A stretch of DNA of 64,000 bases from Petrolisthes cinctipes (taxonomy: Eukaryota > Arthropoda > Malacostraca > Decapoda > Porcellanidae), in assembly GCA_033782935.1 (NCBI GenBank), contig JAWQEG010000365.1, forward strand, positions 124,001 through 188,000, given 5' to 3'. The notes below the pieces were generated by a model. The model searched no databases and had not been told where the DNA came from. It saw only the letters and a list, made by a program, of their open reading frames with translations. How positions within the stretch are numbered: position 1 is the first letter of the stretch; every line of letters begins with the position of its first letter. Both the position numbers and the translations under genes were made by a program. This document shows positions 22,080 through 37,000 of the stretch, piece after piece.

Positions 22080-25050
22080 AAAGAAGCTATGAGGGACAAA
22101 TAGTTACAATATCCCCCCTCCCCCACCAAGGGGGCGAGAGTCCCTGGGAATGGCTTCGGTCACCCGGGTAATTACCACCCCCCTCATAACTCAGCTACAC
22201 ATTTTTTCACCACCGAGAAATATTCTCCGGCTGTCATTTCTCGGCTTCTTACCCGAGACATCGAAATCAATCCTAGACCCACTTACAAATACACATGTCA
22301 GACATGCTCAAAACCCATCACATCTAGTAAACAGACAAAGGGTTCACTTCAATGAAACTCTTGCAAAAACTGGACCCACTTCACATGTACGTCACTTGCC
22401 TCCAGAAAACACTACACAAATGCATGGACCTGTCCCGCATGCCTCATACCTCTACTATAATAGCACCTTACCCTCACTCCCACCTCCATCACCCTCACTT
22501 CAGACACCATCACCTCAACCACCATTATCTCCATTCCTCACCCCCATGCAGCAACACACAACATTAACATACTTCAATTAAACATAGATGGCATCAACAC
22601 AAAAAATACGACATACACACTGCCATCTTACAAGGAACAAAATTACGCAACACAAAATACCTACGTTCCCTATTTCACCACCATCAGCCAAGACCGGGCC
22701 AACGGCAATGGCTTTGGACTCACCACCCTAGTCCACAAATCCCTTAAATATAAAGAATTCAGTGCACACCAAATCCCTTCTCCCCCACCAAGGAAATTCA
22801 AGCCGTTATAGTACCCACTGGCAAAACAACAAGCATTACAATACTTAATCTATACATCCTCCCTCAAGCCTGCCCGACAGTTCCCCAAAATTTTTCACCC
22901 CAGATCCAACAAATCACTAACCAAGCTGATCTCATCCTGAGTGGTGACTTCAACGCAAAGACGTTGGTCTGGCATGTCAACAACCCAGACATAGACAGAG
23001 GGCTTTAAATCCTTTCCCAAACCGACAACCTCATCACATTAAAAAACCACTCACCAACACCCCCACATCCTTCACTAAGCCCTCTTTCAATCATCATCAT
23101 CACCTGACATCACCTTCTGTTCCCCCAACCTCGCCCCCAGAACGTCATTGATAGTGCTTAGAACCCTTGGCTCTGACCATCTCCCAATCATAATCACAAC
23201 AAAAACAAGAATTACTCCAACTGACAACAGACACACATACACTAACTACAAAACCGCCAACTGGGAAGTCTTCACTACCTAATGAGAATAACACTTTGAA
23301 GCACTGAACAGTACACCCATCACAAACATCAACACAGCTGTACAAATATTCAATACAATTATACAAAACGCAGACAAACAACATGCCTAGAGGCAACTGA
23401 AGAAAACACAACCCCAACTTTACAATAGAAATTAAAGGCCTTATCAGACAATGAAACAATTATACACACATCCCCAATTCTTCTTCCACAACTAATACAA
23501 GCACTAATTACACAAACAATATTAAAGAACAGAAAACACTTTGGCAAAAGTTTGACATACTTTATCACAAAAACACCAGCAAACTCTAAGACAGCATCAC
23601 ACAGTCCAACAGCAACACTACACAATCACATGCAGCTATCATAAGAACAGACACTATACCTTCAAATAAACAAGCAAACGCCCTCATCCACCATTTCTCT
23701 CATGTCAGCCACCTTCACCCTGAACACCGACGAGTTATCAGACGTAGGACATTTCCCCACTGACCCAGACTATGCACCATTCACAAACTGTCAGACGAAT
23801 CACATCATCCACAACCTCAAGCACTCGTCTGCTCGTGGCTCTGACAACATCGGTAACAGCCTACACCTTGGACCACGAGGCATACAAGCACTCACCAACA
23901 TAGCAAACTACAGCCACTCACACAACACAATACCCAACATCTAATAGCATGGAAATATCATCACTATCCCCAAACCCAACAAAGATCCCACACTACCCTC
24001 ATCTCATCGTCTCAACACCCTCCTTTGCACTACCTCCATAGTTACTCAGCGCCTCTTCATTAGTCTAATCACACCACACATTCCCCTTGCATCCTCACAT
24101 GGTTTCAGACCACTACACTCAACGAACATTCTTCCCACATGCCCTCACACAAATAACTCTGATGGCATCAACTCTGATAGCCCCCCACCCCACACAGAAC
24201 ACTCCTCGCCACATTGGACATCAGTAAAGTATTCGATGCCATCCCCCGCCACAACTTCACAAACTGAATATACAACACAAACATGCATAACACACAAATA
24301 TGGCTAGCCATTTCTTGGGAGGAAAGTAGCCCATGTTACATTTGCTGGTCAGTCATCTAATATAAGCGTCACCAACGGTGTCCCAAGGATCTGTAGTGTT
24401 ACCCACTTTTTTTCAATTTATGCATGCATGACCTACCAACGCCCCAGACACCACAAATACACGTAGCATCCTACGCAGACGAGTTATTACACACAAATAC
24501 AGACACAGCCACTCACATCCTCCAACCCTACCTCAACACTATGCCTGGTTCACCACAAAAAAAAAAAAAAAAAAAAAAGGACCCAACAAGTCAACTGTCA
24601 CTCTTCTCACAAACAGGAACGCTGAACACCACTACACACCACACCTCACCATAAACACACCTATACCACACACCCAAAATACTTGGCACAACAAAACACA
24701 TCTGTGTTATTCAAACACAACACAATCATTAAAAAGAAATGTTTGCAAAGACTTAATGCCCTTAGATCACTTACCAGCACAACATTTGGACACAAAGAAA
24801 CCACAACCACAGTGTACAAACAATATATCCGATCAGTGATGGATTATGCAAGCCACCAACTTTTGCCTCAAACCTCACCGAGACTCGTCTCAAGACAACA
24901 CCCTTCACACGATACTGTTCTTAATGCAACGGTTTTTTTCGCCCCTTCGGATCAAACCCCACTCACTGTCTGCCCCCTTCTATCTCTTCTCTCATCCTAC
25001 AGGGTCTTACAGGTCAGAAAGGTCTGTTTTTTTTCCTGATTTATTTAATA
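22080..25050 (+). pseudogene. Decayed LINE with PHD-like finger, endonuclease and RT
   Basis: A degenerate non-LTR element. At 22257-22280 the frame reads DIEINPRP, close to the 2A-type motif, followed at once by a PHD-like zinc-finger pattern (22296-22445: C-x2-C, a TGA at the place of another Cys, then SC, H-x2-C, and WTCPAC). A Pro/Ser/His-rich linker follows. The endonuclease shows ILQLNIDGINT (about 22575), LSGDFNAKTLVW (about 22940) and GSDHLPI (about 23168). RT remnants are SSARGSDNI, HGFRPLHSTN and ASYADELL (24468; normally ADD). The post-RT region is at 24680-24900 (QRLNALRSLTSTTFG, YIRSVMDYAS). Many stops and frameshifts, and an internal A22 at 24557. Long inactive. Jockey/CR1-type by layout; clade uncertain. 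Confidence 0.75.
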
Positions 25051-27947
25051 TTTAAAGGGGAGCACCTCTTTGGTAAATTGATGCGCTACCGATTCTACCA
25101 AACAATCCACTGAGCTCTATGACATGGGAGTTGCCAACTGTTATAATACATAGTTAGTCTATCCTCCACCAGAACGGCACTGGTCAGGTCGATGATATTA
25201 TACGAGGAAAAATAATTATCCACTGCACTGCTCGAAAATTTCCGATACAATGACTGGTTGTGTAACGTATGGGTGCAGAAATTAGGATTAATACACAAAA
25301 ACAAGGGATGGGGTAACGTTTATACTGCATTTTGAGTTTCTTTAATCCATTTATTAAACGTTTATCAGTAAATATGTCTTGTCAACTTTCTTTAAGTTTC
25401 CACCATAATGCAGTGATGCATAAGTGTAGTGGGTGTGGCACTTATTTCAACATTTTAATATAAATTATAATCTTTAAAAAACTCGTACCTGGTACGTTTC
25501 TCACGTACAACTCATAATTCTGCGAAATTTTAGTTCGCATTCGTGAAAGCCTGTTTTCATCCCACAAGCATATCTTTTATAAGTTTATAAACAGTGACAG
25601 AGCTAGAGAGACTTAATTAATTTGCAGAACTACTTCAACATTAAGCTAAATGGGAATATAAATATATTTTGTGCATTATATATCTCTGGAATATTATGGT
25701 AAACTTTCAGAGTTAAACATGTGCGAGATTTTGAGACAAAATAGTTTTTCCTATAGTTTTTCCAGGAGATTAGTTTGATTTTAAGTTCCATTTATTGAGC
25801 AAATATCCTGTTTTGGCCATACCCCATCACTCAGCTTTTGGCAAAAGCTACTGGGACCTAACCTCAGCAGACTACCGGGACGTAATCTTAGCCTACCGGG
25901 ACCTAACCTTACCAGACTACCGGGAGTTGCACAAGGTAAGACCTATATCAAACTTACGGAAATTTGACAAGAATTAAATGTCTCGCATGTGTAATTCCGA
26001 AATAATTCCAATAGGACTGGTAGTTTCCTTCGCCCAATATTATATGACTTTACAACAAATACATGTTATCCTATGCATCTTAATAATTTATAATAGGTGT
26101 GTATTATTGTTTGCAAGGTCAGATTGTTACTATGAAAGAATTTCTTCGAAAGAGCTATTGTCATTTAACATTTTATCTCTAATAACAATGTGAAAATAAA
26201 TACTATTTAAAGAAAACGCATATAAAGTGGACGTGAGGGCTATGGCATCAATGTGTGAAGCTTCTGTCATCTGTGTCTACTGTACACACGGTCACCAGGG
26301 GTCACAGGGCCACGGACCACATATCACAACTATCCCAGGAAACAAACCAACTCTAATTTACTAAAAGGGCAGCTCTTTTGTGGCACAGTTTGTAGGATAC
26401 AATAACTCTCCAATTTACGGTCAACAGTTTACCCCCTCTATTTTCAATATTAATATAACGGGAAAAGTGTTGCTCTTATTTATATATTTGGACACGAGAC
26501 CCACGTGTACCTGCTATACAACACGAAACTGACCTTAACCCCGGCAAAGTTTCAAGAATCCTTTAATTAAGGTTAAAAACAATTCTGAACATTACAAAAG
26601 AACACTCACCCATCCTGCTCCGTAGACAACTGACATAACTCAGGCATCGTAGGTATAGTCTTGAGCGGTGTGGAGTCTTTGAGCGGTGTGTAATCTTATA
26701 GCCGAATAATAGCTATTGTGAGCAAAACTATTCTTTTCTCACTTCATCGACATCACAGATCAACAAACAACTCTTTAAAGCTATTAATGACAGTAATTCA
26801 CTCGTTTTATTTACTTTTCACTATTACTTTGGGACAATCTTTCACTTTATCGGCACCACATATCAACTCCATATACCTCTAATGTCTGTTGGCCTTAATA
26901 TACTTTTCATCATTACTAAAATGCAAATCATATTTCACTACACTGGCATCACTGATTAACGCACCATTCCTGATAACCTTGACTATTATTCTGTTGGTTT
27001 GCATTCATTTGCTTTTCACCATCTCCGTTGAGCAAACCAGTTTTTTTCATTTACTTCTCCGGCAGCACTGATCAACACACTACTCCTGATAACACTTAGT
27101 ATTGATTCGGTTTATTCGTTTCATCCAATGTACATGATAGTATTAAACACAATTTTACTTCACATGTTTACCAATATTTACCTTTAAAATACCAGTATAT
27201 AATAGAAGATAGTACTGTATATAGTACTAAGGTGCACCAGCCAGCCACAATGTACCCGAATCACCTATGTGTTGCTCCAACGAATAAACAACAGAGGGTA
27301 GACTGCGAACAGAGTTTTGTCGTTTGAACCAAAAGCAATTTAATCCTAATGTGGCCGACAGAGGGAATAAACTTTTATGAACAATAGTACAGTATTTATC
27401 AAAGGCGGCATAAATAGTTTTTTAATTTCTTACAACACAATCTGAGTAAACATTTGGGTAGATTTTCATACCATAAATAATATGGGACACTTAACCATTA
27501 CACATTCACGACCAATCTACTTACAGATCGTGAGCTGATGTGTTGAAGACACGAGTACACTAATCATGGGGTCGCTTCTTCCTGACGAGTTATGGGGGAG
27601 TGAGATTACGGTTAACTTTGGGCGAAGGGACTAATGTAGATGGAGTTCACATTAACAAACCTATGTATTGGATTTTAGCATTGTCGTCATATGCAAGTAT
27701 TGTTCGATATCAGAACTGTAATGACATCAGATGGGATAGGTGTCTATAAAACTCACCTTATTTGATGAAATTGCTATATTCAATGATAAATGTGTTTCAC
27801 AGTAATTAATATTACACAAAATTACGAGAACCACAAGTATTCATAATTATGTGAAAAGAAAATTCTGTGGAACGGAGTGAAACAATCTCAGAATATAGAC
27901 ATTTCTGGTGAAGCGAGGGTTCGAGTCATGTGAACCACAGTTCTCTT

Positions 27948-27981
<34 letters not shown>

Positions 27982-28141
27982 AAAGGATATTGATCCAACA
28001 CCTTGTAGCTTTCGCAAGCATACCAACTTAACACACGGGAACAAAAAACTTGTTCTACGTTACAAATAGTATATTATTGAATTACAAGAAAATTTCTGGC
28101 CATAACAAAGAAATCATTAACACGTAGGCAGAGTAGAATAA
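25051..28141. other. AT-rich region without recognised genes
   Basis: About 3.1 kb. Three imperfect repeats of ACTACCGGGACCTAACCTTA type lie at 25845-25935. A fragment at 26335-26415 recalls the dispersed palindromic element (CCCAGGAAACA, GGCACAGTTTGTAGGAT). (AC)n at 27952-27979. A B-box-like GGGTTCGAGTC occurs at 27917 without a credible A box. No coding frames supported. Confidence 0.4.
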
Positions 28142-28308
28142 AACTACTATCCGTTTCAGCGCCGGACAGACGCTGTTTTTCGCAAATATCTCCTAGACGA
28201 ATCGTTGTATCAATATAATATTTCAACACACTATCTTTAACACCCGGGCGTAATTTATGGCTGACATACCATATTCCTATATGTGTTATGCGAGGAGTTT
28301 ACTCGTGA
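28142..28308 (+). repeat. Left terminal inverted repeat
   Basis: Pairs with 30321-30487. Shared blocks include CGTTTCAGCGCCGGACAGAC-type ends, ACGAATCGTTGTATCAATAT, ACCCGGGCGTAATTTATGGC and TATGTGTTATG. Confidence 0.9.
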
Positions 28309-28834
28309 AAAATAGCTCAAAGCTTGCCAGTCATAATGACGCATTCGAAGGAAAGTGTGGCCCCCCCCCCAACACCCTCCCAAACCATTCCTAACCACAA
28401 CTACATCCCCCCCTTTTCACCCCTCCCTCCTCCTCTTCTCCCCCTAGCTCCTCGCCTCCCTCATCACTCGTGTCCCTCCCTATTTCTTCCATCACTGTAT
28501 TATATATTAGAATGTTATGTAGATGTATATGTATAGATATGATTATTAACTAAGAGTATGGTGCAGTACAATTCTATAGAGGCAAGACGTATTTCACTTT
28601 GATAATTACTGTACAACAGCATGTTTACATACATGTAGTATGTAGAAGGTCCATGTTTGCAGTCCTTATGGTCAACCATGCAAGTGAACACGATGTACTG
28701 GCATTACCTGTGGTCTGGACCTTCTAGGCAAAGTTATTAGATACTGTGTACCTATTCATTATAAAATGTCAACTTGGTCCAGTTAATATAATGTTATTTT
28801 GTTGACTTGTCCCTTTTATATTTATATTATCACC

Positions 28835-29557
<723 letters not shown>

Positions 29558-30320
29558 GTGTAGGATTTAATTATGCAAACATGATAAAACAAAATTTTTT
29601 CACAATCACTGTCAAGGAAAACGTCATCGTCTTCATCATCACTGGCTTTCACGTTTGTACAATGTGGCAAGACGAAGAACAAACTCTGCCCTGCATCCAC
29701 GGGGGCAAATGGACAACATTGTCGCTAATAGGTGCGCCTCGGCAGTCAATGATTTCTACCCTGTCACTACTTGAGTCATAGCCTCGGACTGGGGGGTACC
29801 TCATACCTCAGAGAGAGGGGGAGGGGATACGGGAGACTGTGAATATTCAATTAAGGCATAAATTCGTTATTTAAAAAGGTAAAGAACACATGAAGCAACC
29901 ATGAACGATTATATTTAGTTGCCCAAAACCAAAATTAATCATTTTTCTGGTCGCCTTAGACACGTGGGTTATTATCCGGCTATACGGCCATTAACAACGG
30001 GATTAGCTATTGCTTTAATGGTCGTTTGACACACCCTGGTTTTCATGTCCACACACAACGGTAACTGTATTAAACAATATTACTAATGAACGATACGTAT
30101 ATACATACTGTCATAAAAAAAATAAAAAATGGAAGGTGGATGGTGTAAATAGGGGGGGTGAAGAGTGAAACGGGGAGGGAGATAATGAGATATTGGGGTA
30201 GGGAAGGAAGGAATGGTGTGGGGGGATTTCGGGGTGTTGGTAGAGGGGTTACACGAGTACCCCACACTCGTCCGATTCTCTATAACGCCTTAGATATGAT
30301 GACTGGATTAGGCTTAATAT

Positions 30321-30487
30321 CACTCAGTAAACTCCTAACATAACACATATAGTAATATGGTATGTCAGCCATAAATTACGCCCGGGTGTTAAAGATAGTG
30401 TGTTGAAATATTATATTGATACAACGATTCGTTTAAGAGATATTTACGAAAAACACCGTCTGTCCGGCGCTGAAACGTATAGTAGTT
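30321..30487 (-). repeat. Right terminal inverted repeat
   Basis: Reverse complement of 28142-28308 with scattered substitutions; ends at GAAACGTATAGTAGTT. Confidence 0.9.
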
Positions 30488-32271
30488 ACTATTTGTGAAG
30501 CATATGATGATCAGTGGTGACAACCCATGAGGGGTCAGCCTTCATGGCAAAGTTAGTGAGGCTCAAAAAGTTATTACATGTCCAACAGTGTTCTAGATAC
30601 TGTGTGTAGTTATTCGTAATAAGGACTACCGTCAAGTAACTAAAAACAATAAATTATAATATTGTTGTTGATTGCAGAGTGTTGCTCACTGCTTGGGTTT
30701 TTTTGATGTTGAAGCGAGGCCGACAATTTTATAATGAAGAGTATTTTAGTGCACACAGTAATACAAAGGATTAATCCAACGGAAGACTACCATCTTGCTA
30801 TTAGGTTTAATACTTACTTTATGGTGATATAACTGATCCTTGTATGTCACAATATTTATATTATAAAACTCTTAATAGTGACAACGTTAAAGTAAAATAC
30901 AATATACACTAATACAAAATTCAGTTCCATTTCGATAAAATATTACTGTCTACCAATATTCTTAGTCTATATAAATTAGATGCAGCTAACGTCTGATTTT
31001 CACTCGCAAGACTTAATTATTAATGTTGGCAATCTAGCAAATGGCTCGTCCATTGCATTTTGTGGTCCAGAACAGTAATATTATTATCCCGACAAAGAGA
31101 ACACGTTTGTCTCCTTTGACTTAATGATTTGGTTATGTTATTATTGATGAATGTTTTGTTGCGATGGATAACAATTATATATGACTTGAAAATTTAAAGC
31201 TAACTATCACACAATTCACAATGGTGAGTTTAGTGTGTCGAAATGATATCAGTTATATTTCCAACTCTAAAACATTAATCAGTCCTTACATACCTATATG
31301 TCTGTGTAACTCGTATAGACAACTAATTAAATTCATCCTGCCATATCTTCACTCACGTCACTCATACAGTCATCCCCAACCACCATCATTCCTCCTTCCC
31401 GTCTCTCCATCTCACCAGTGAATGCTTCGTATGAAACATTCAGTGGATGGTGGGATAGTTCTATATCATTCAGAAGTGGCAACACTCCACCAGCCCGTCA
31501 CAACCTCCCCAATCTCTCTCTCTCTCTCTCTCTCTCGTCAAGTAGAAAAGACCATGATGAGTGAGCTAGTGTCTCCATCCCATCAGCTCGCGACTGTACC
31601 CAAGAATGTAAAAACAAAATCTTTTGCACAGAAAAACTTAAAATTTTCTGGATAGCAGAAAAAGACTGCAATTTTGACACTGATCGACTATTAATGACAA
31701 ACAAGTGTACTAATAATTTTCGGACACCCTGAACACGTATAAAGCAAAGTAAACCAAACTACAAATGAACGATCACTTTCCTTTAACACTAAGTCTTCTC
31801 TTCACTCACACTGCTGATAGTAAACTGAGCCACCCCTCAGACCGGTCCTCCCTCATCACCTCTGTTCCCGCCATTTCCATCCGCACATATGTGAAATTCG
31901 CCTCGTGGAAGAAGGTAGGGAAGGAGAGAAGGAGGGAGGGGGAGAGGAAAGGGAGGGAAGGAGAGGAGGAGAGATGTAGGAAGGGGGAGAGGGAGGGAGA
32001 GCTCTGAAGACCCCTGAACCAAACTGCTCGAAGAAAACTTAGGATGGTTCGTTCGACTCTTAAGGAGATACTCTCTTGTGGATGAATTGGAGGGCTTCTG
32101 TTTCCTCCAGACTACTATAACCACGAAACAGATCTCCAAAAGTAACACCGAGTTCGTCTGTTTTCTGGCATAGTTTGGAGAAAGAAATACCCCTTCCTCC
32201 TCTTAACTAACTCTCTGATGGTTCAAAGTGTGCCGTCAGGTTCCGAGAAAATGTTCGAAAGTTATTTTTGG

Positions 32272-32302
<31 letters not shown>

Positions 32303-32359
32303 GAAGTTAAGGGGAAAGAGAGAAGAGGTAGGGATTGATAATAAGAAGGGAGGGGGGCT
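30488..32359. other. Region without recognised genes
   Basis: AT-rich, with (TC)n at 31508-31535, GGA-rich 31915-32005, (GA)n at 32272-32303, and a fragment at 32155-32185 (TGTTTTCTGGCATAGTTTGG) of the dispersed palindromic element. No coding support. Confidence 0.4.
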
Positions 32360-34020
32360 TTTTATTTTTTTTTAAATTCATTGCGCCGTAGCGTCAGTCA
32401 ATAGGCAGACAACAGTACACAAGGGTAGGCGGGACTCACGAGAACCCAATGACCACACACACACACATGCGCACACACACACACATCACGAAAACATAAC
32501 AGAATGAAGCACAAGCATACAGACAAATATTTACATCATGACCTACTTAAATCCACCAAAACGAGGGTGGCGCACCAGAAGTTCCTCCAGAACCTGATGG
32601 TTCAGCAAGTGTCGACAAACCACATCAAGTGGCAGGCCCTGGGGCAGCAAGTGTCGGCCAGTGGGGCAGGCTAGGCAATAGTGCTCTATAGTGTTAGCAC
32701 GAGGCGCTCGACACAAGCGACACTCAGTGAAGGGAGGCTCACCCTGCATCCCAGCAACCTGCCACGGTGGCCGGTAGCCAAGCCTCAAACGAGCAGAGAC
32801 TACATTGTGCCTCCGAACCATGAGGCCTCGACGACGGTAGGAATATTTGTGATGGCAGACAGACCCGTAATGGGTGATGGAGATGCTGAAGGGCCTCTCT
32901 GCATCCCTGCGTCGCCGTACAGGGAGGAGAGCGGCGGAGCGGACTTTAGAGAGGTAACATGTCAGGGAGAGAGGACGTCCAACACCACGAGGAGGCAGAT
33001 GGCAGGCTTCCTTTGCGAGTCTGTCAACTGTACCATTATGACGTAAACTTACATGGGATGGCACCCATAAAAATTTGACAGTCAAGTTACGATGACGCAA
33101 TAAGGCCAAAAACGATAAAATCTGCTGAATAACAGTAGAGTGTGTGGGCTGAACACTAGAGAGGGAATGAATGGCAGGTTTGGAGTCACAAAAATGGCAG
33201 CATTCACTCCACGTTGACAAACAAGACTAACAGCATCCAGAATGGCATACAGTTCACACAATGTTGAGCTAGATTGGTTACAGAGACGACGGCCAACCCA
33301 GCCCCCTGGAGGTGACTCCAGGTCAGGCGAGAAAACAGCACAACCTGCTGCACCATCCACCTGCAATGAGCCATCAGTGTAGAGGCAGTATGGATCTGTG
33401 ATGGAGGAAGTCACTGTTTCTATGTGTTCCAGAGCCAACTGCCGCTGTAGAGAAGGCAGCTCCGACTTGGAAGTAGGTGTAAAGCTCACATCAGGTGTTG
33501 GTAGCATCCATGGAGGGGGCCCTGGGGGGACGTCTGCAACCATTATATCTATATTATGACTACGGAGCATAGAGGAAACAGACCTTATAAGAGTACGTCC
33601 AGCAGGCAGTATGGGAGGGACCGGGTAGTTTGGTCTAAGAGAAGTCCTGACTAACTGAGAGTAATGGGGTGAAAGATGTGGGAAATGGAGGCACTTGACA
33701 GTGAAGCAAGTAACATTACAATAAATTCTCTCGATTAATGGGGGAAGACACAACTCACGCTGCATGTTCACTATCCTGGTCGACATTGGACAGCCGAGAA
33801 TTATTCTCATTGCTCTATTCTGAAATTTTTTTAAATTTTCCAGAGTAGCCCTAGGAAGTTGAATCAAAGCAGGGGAAAGGTAATCAACAACTGAACGGAT
33901 AAAAACAATATAGATGGTCCTGGCTACTACAATGAAGATGCCAGAGGAGTTGTTAGATGGGAGGGGGGCTGTAACACAGGACAAGCGATTACACTGACTA
34001 CTGGTGGTAGCGGACATAAA
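32360..34020 (-). pseudogene. I-group-like LINE with RNase H, copy 2
   Basis: Same family as 11991-14879 in the opposite orientation and truncated within the post-RT region at about 34020. It carries LPRATLENLKKFQNRAMRIILGC and a full RNase H: YTDGSLQVDGAAGCAVF, ELYAILDAV, CDSKPAIHSL, and FLWVPSHVSLRHNG with RLAKEA. The frame breaks near 33195 where a T run has five bases against six in copy 1. A C-terminal CCHC-like motif follows (ECRLCRAPRANTIEHYCLACP). The 3' end GACGCTACGGCGCAATGAATT and A-rich tail match copy 1. Confidence 0.88.
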
Positions 34021-37000
34021 TATAGAATCTAATTATACCATTTTGAAAGGTCGAACAACTCGTTTTCCTTATAAATGGGCAAGTTGCTGGTCACATTGAA
34101 CGCTTATTTTCCTTTTGATACTGATTACATTTCTTCAAACATGTCATGGAATTTGATATACAGGCTAGCTGTACATTGATATTTTGTTTTAATTTCAACT
34201 GAGTAGATTTTCCCAATGTAACAAAAGCATGTCTAGTGGTTTGTTATATTGAGCAGAAGACTGACATTAGTTGATGGTATGGATGTCATATTGCATACAC
34301 TATTGCATAAACTGATTCAATTTCTAGGTCTCATGTTCTCGCTCAGGTAACTCCCATGAGGCATACAGCCGGCTCCACTGCCGCGAGGGCCACTGCAGTG
34401 TTGTCAGCGTGACCCACAAACTTCGGTCCGAGACACACATCTGAAGCACTCACTAGTGAGAGAGATGGTAATGGGAGTTGGCAGGCTTGTATGCTGAGTG
34501 AAACGAATGACAATGAAATAATAATCTGTATGTGAGCAATTTTGCTTTTACGTGGATGAAACAATAGGCACCAAATGATTCCTGATGTATTAATTTGCTA
34601 TATTTCATGGTGCAGAATATTACATTGTAATGCCCCATAAATCAAGTTTTGATTTAATATTAAGATGATAAATGGAGGAGACCATAGTATGGGAATTTAT
34701 TCCATGAATGTGTGGCTAGTTTATGGATGTTCTGATAATATTGACATATTATGTAGGAGAGCCCTTTTCCTTTCGCCTGGGTCAAACTCAGCATTCTGAT
34801 ATTTGGGAGTAACAACCTCTCTTGAGGAACAATTACATAAGAACTGAGGATATTAGATAATCCAAGCATCGGCACCATGAACTATCCATCATCTGGCCCA
34901 TTAAATGATTTCGTCAAATAAAACCAGGATAAGTCAATCCTATATATTGCCTGTAATGTATTCACATTATAGGACGGAAACTGGAGTTTGGCGGTAAAAC
35001 ATAAATTGCAGGTTTTACATCTTTTTTTATTCCCATGCACTAGAATAGCCTTGTAGACGAGGCTGCTGCAATTCTTGTGCAGGGTGCAAATAAACTTCCC
35101 TTGGCTTCCACCTCCATCTTATCCCTACCCTAGAGAAAATAAGAGGTAGAGGGAGACAGAGAATAAATAAATAAATATGCCGAAAGTGGGAAGGTATATA
35201 TAGAGGAGAAAAAGAGAAAGAAGAATATTATGCAGGGTGGAGGGAGAAGAGAAAAAATGAGATAGTGGAATGGGAGAAGAATAAGAAGAGTGTGCAGGTG
35301 AGGATATAGGATGGAAGGAGATAGAGAAAAGTGAAAAAGAGAGAGAAGGGGTGATGGAGGATGAAGGAGTGAAATAGGTTTACGAAGATGGAAAATACAT
35401 GACAGAGGGAAAAGTGAAGGAAAGTGAGAGTAGCAAAAAGATTATGCAAATAATAAAACGAAATAAACAAAAAAGGTGATTTTTTGAGACAAAGTTATTA
35501 GTTAACATTAAATAACAGTGTTTATTCTTGATAGTCAGATACGGTAGTCATTCTCTCAGCTTCACTCTAGTAACAGTAAATATTGTACAGGTTGTTGAAA
35601 ATAATTATGATGACTGTGTTAGGTCATAAACACCTTGTAGTCATAAGGGAGATGGAGATGGAGAGGAGGGACAGCAAACACGAAGGGAAAAGAAGGAAAG
35701 GAGTGACAAATCAAGAGTGGTTAAAGATCGACCAGAGTCAAGAATGGCTGGGCTGTATTGGCAAGAAAGGGGGTGGCAACATCGGCATCACAAAGACCAC
35801 TTCAGCTTGGAGTGGAAATTCACAATGACGTGAAGAGCAACATGCTGAGAAAAACCCACTTTTTTTTTAGACAGAAAGTATTTATTCAGCTCTCAGCAGA
35901 TGGGCTCTGTCTTTCAATCTCCGATCTCAAATTGCCCAAGACACCAGAGCTGCTGTTTGTATAGCAATTCACAATGACTATATCCACTATGAAACAACAA
36001 GAAGCAGAATGAAGCTGGATTCGAGAGTTGAAGATTCATTGCTTAATTAATGTCATGCAGATATTTGGTTTATTCACAGATAACTTACCCTATACACTGC
36101 AGAACATTGCAAAACAAAGACTTGATTCAAGACCCCACCATCGACTAGAAGTTCATTGAGGCCCCTTTTTTGTTCGCCTGTTTCGTTTTTTTATTATTAT
36201 AATTTTGTTGTGTAGTTCACTGACATTCTTTAGTCTTTTTGTCCGAGCCTCTCTTGAGTTGTTTGTATACCGTATGTAAATAAGTGTTGAGCTAGTGTAT
36301 ATTTTAACCTGGCAAAAATGTATATGAACTTTTCCATACAGCTGTAATCTAACCTTAATTAACTACTCCGTCAGTTATCCATGGTTAACAATTGTTACCT
36401 GTAATTGCCCGGAGTTTAGCGCACTAACCATTCCACTCAGCAATAATCTACTAATGATATGAACATATGAACGTCCACTTTGCCTTTAAACCCAAAAGAG
36501 ACACATGGAAGGAAATTTGTGGTTTATAAAAGTCAATAAGAAAGCATGGCAAATTTCTGTTTATTCTTTCAAATTATAATAATCTTAAAAGAGTCAACAA
36601 AAGCTAATCATGAAGAATAGGAGAAATATGAGGAGGCTGTGAAGAGGGAAAACGAGAAAGGAAAATCGGGTGGAAGTGACTAGAAAGACTGGAAGGTGGG
36701 ACTAGACAGACTGGGGGTTGGGGCTGGGTGGGGGAAGTACAGTACCGTGAAGTGTAAGATGCTGAGTGGACAAATAGGAAACAGAAGATGTGGGGTACAC
36801 TAGACCAAATAGTATAGGACACCAACGGCAACAGATGGAACGAGGAAGATAGGCTTATAGTGAAGAATAGCAGATGTATGGCGACAAATTATAAGAAAAA
36901 AAGGTGAAGTAGGAAATAGAAGAAATATGGTAAAAATATTTACTGTATATGGAAAGAGGGTGAAGTAAAAAATAGAAGATATATGGTAAAAATATTTACT

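Noticed and set aside
27900..27940. B-box-like GGGTTCGAGTC as a tRNA gene
   Set aside because: No A box at the right distance and no cloverleaf.
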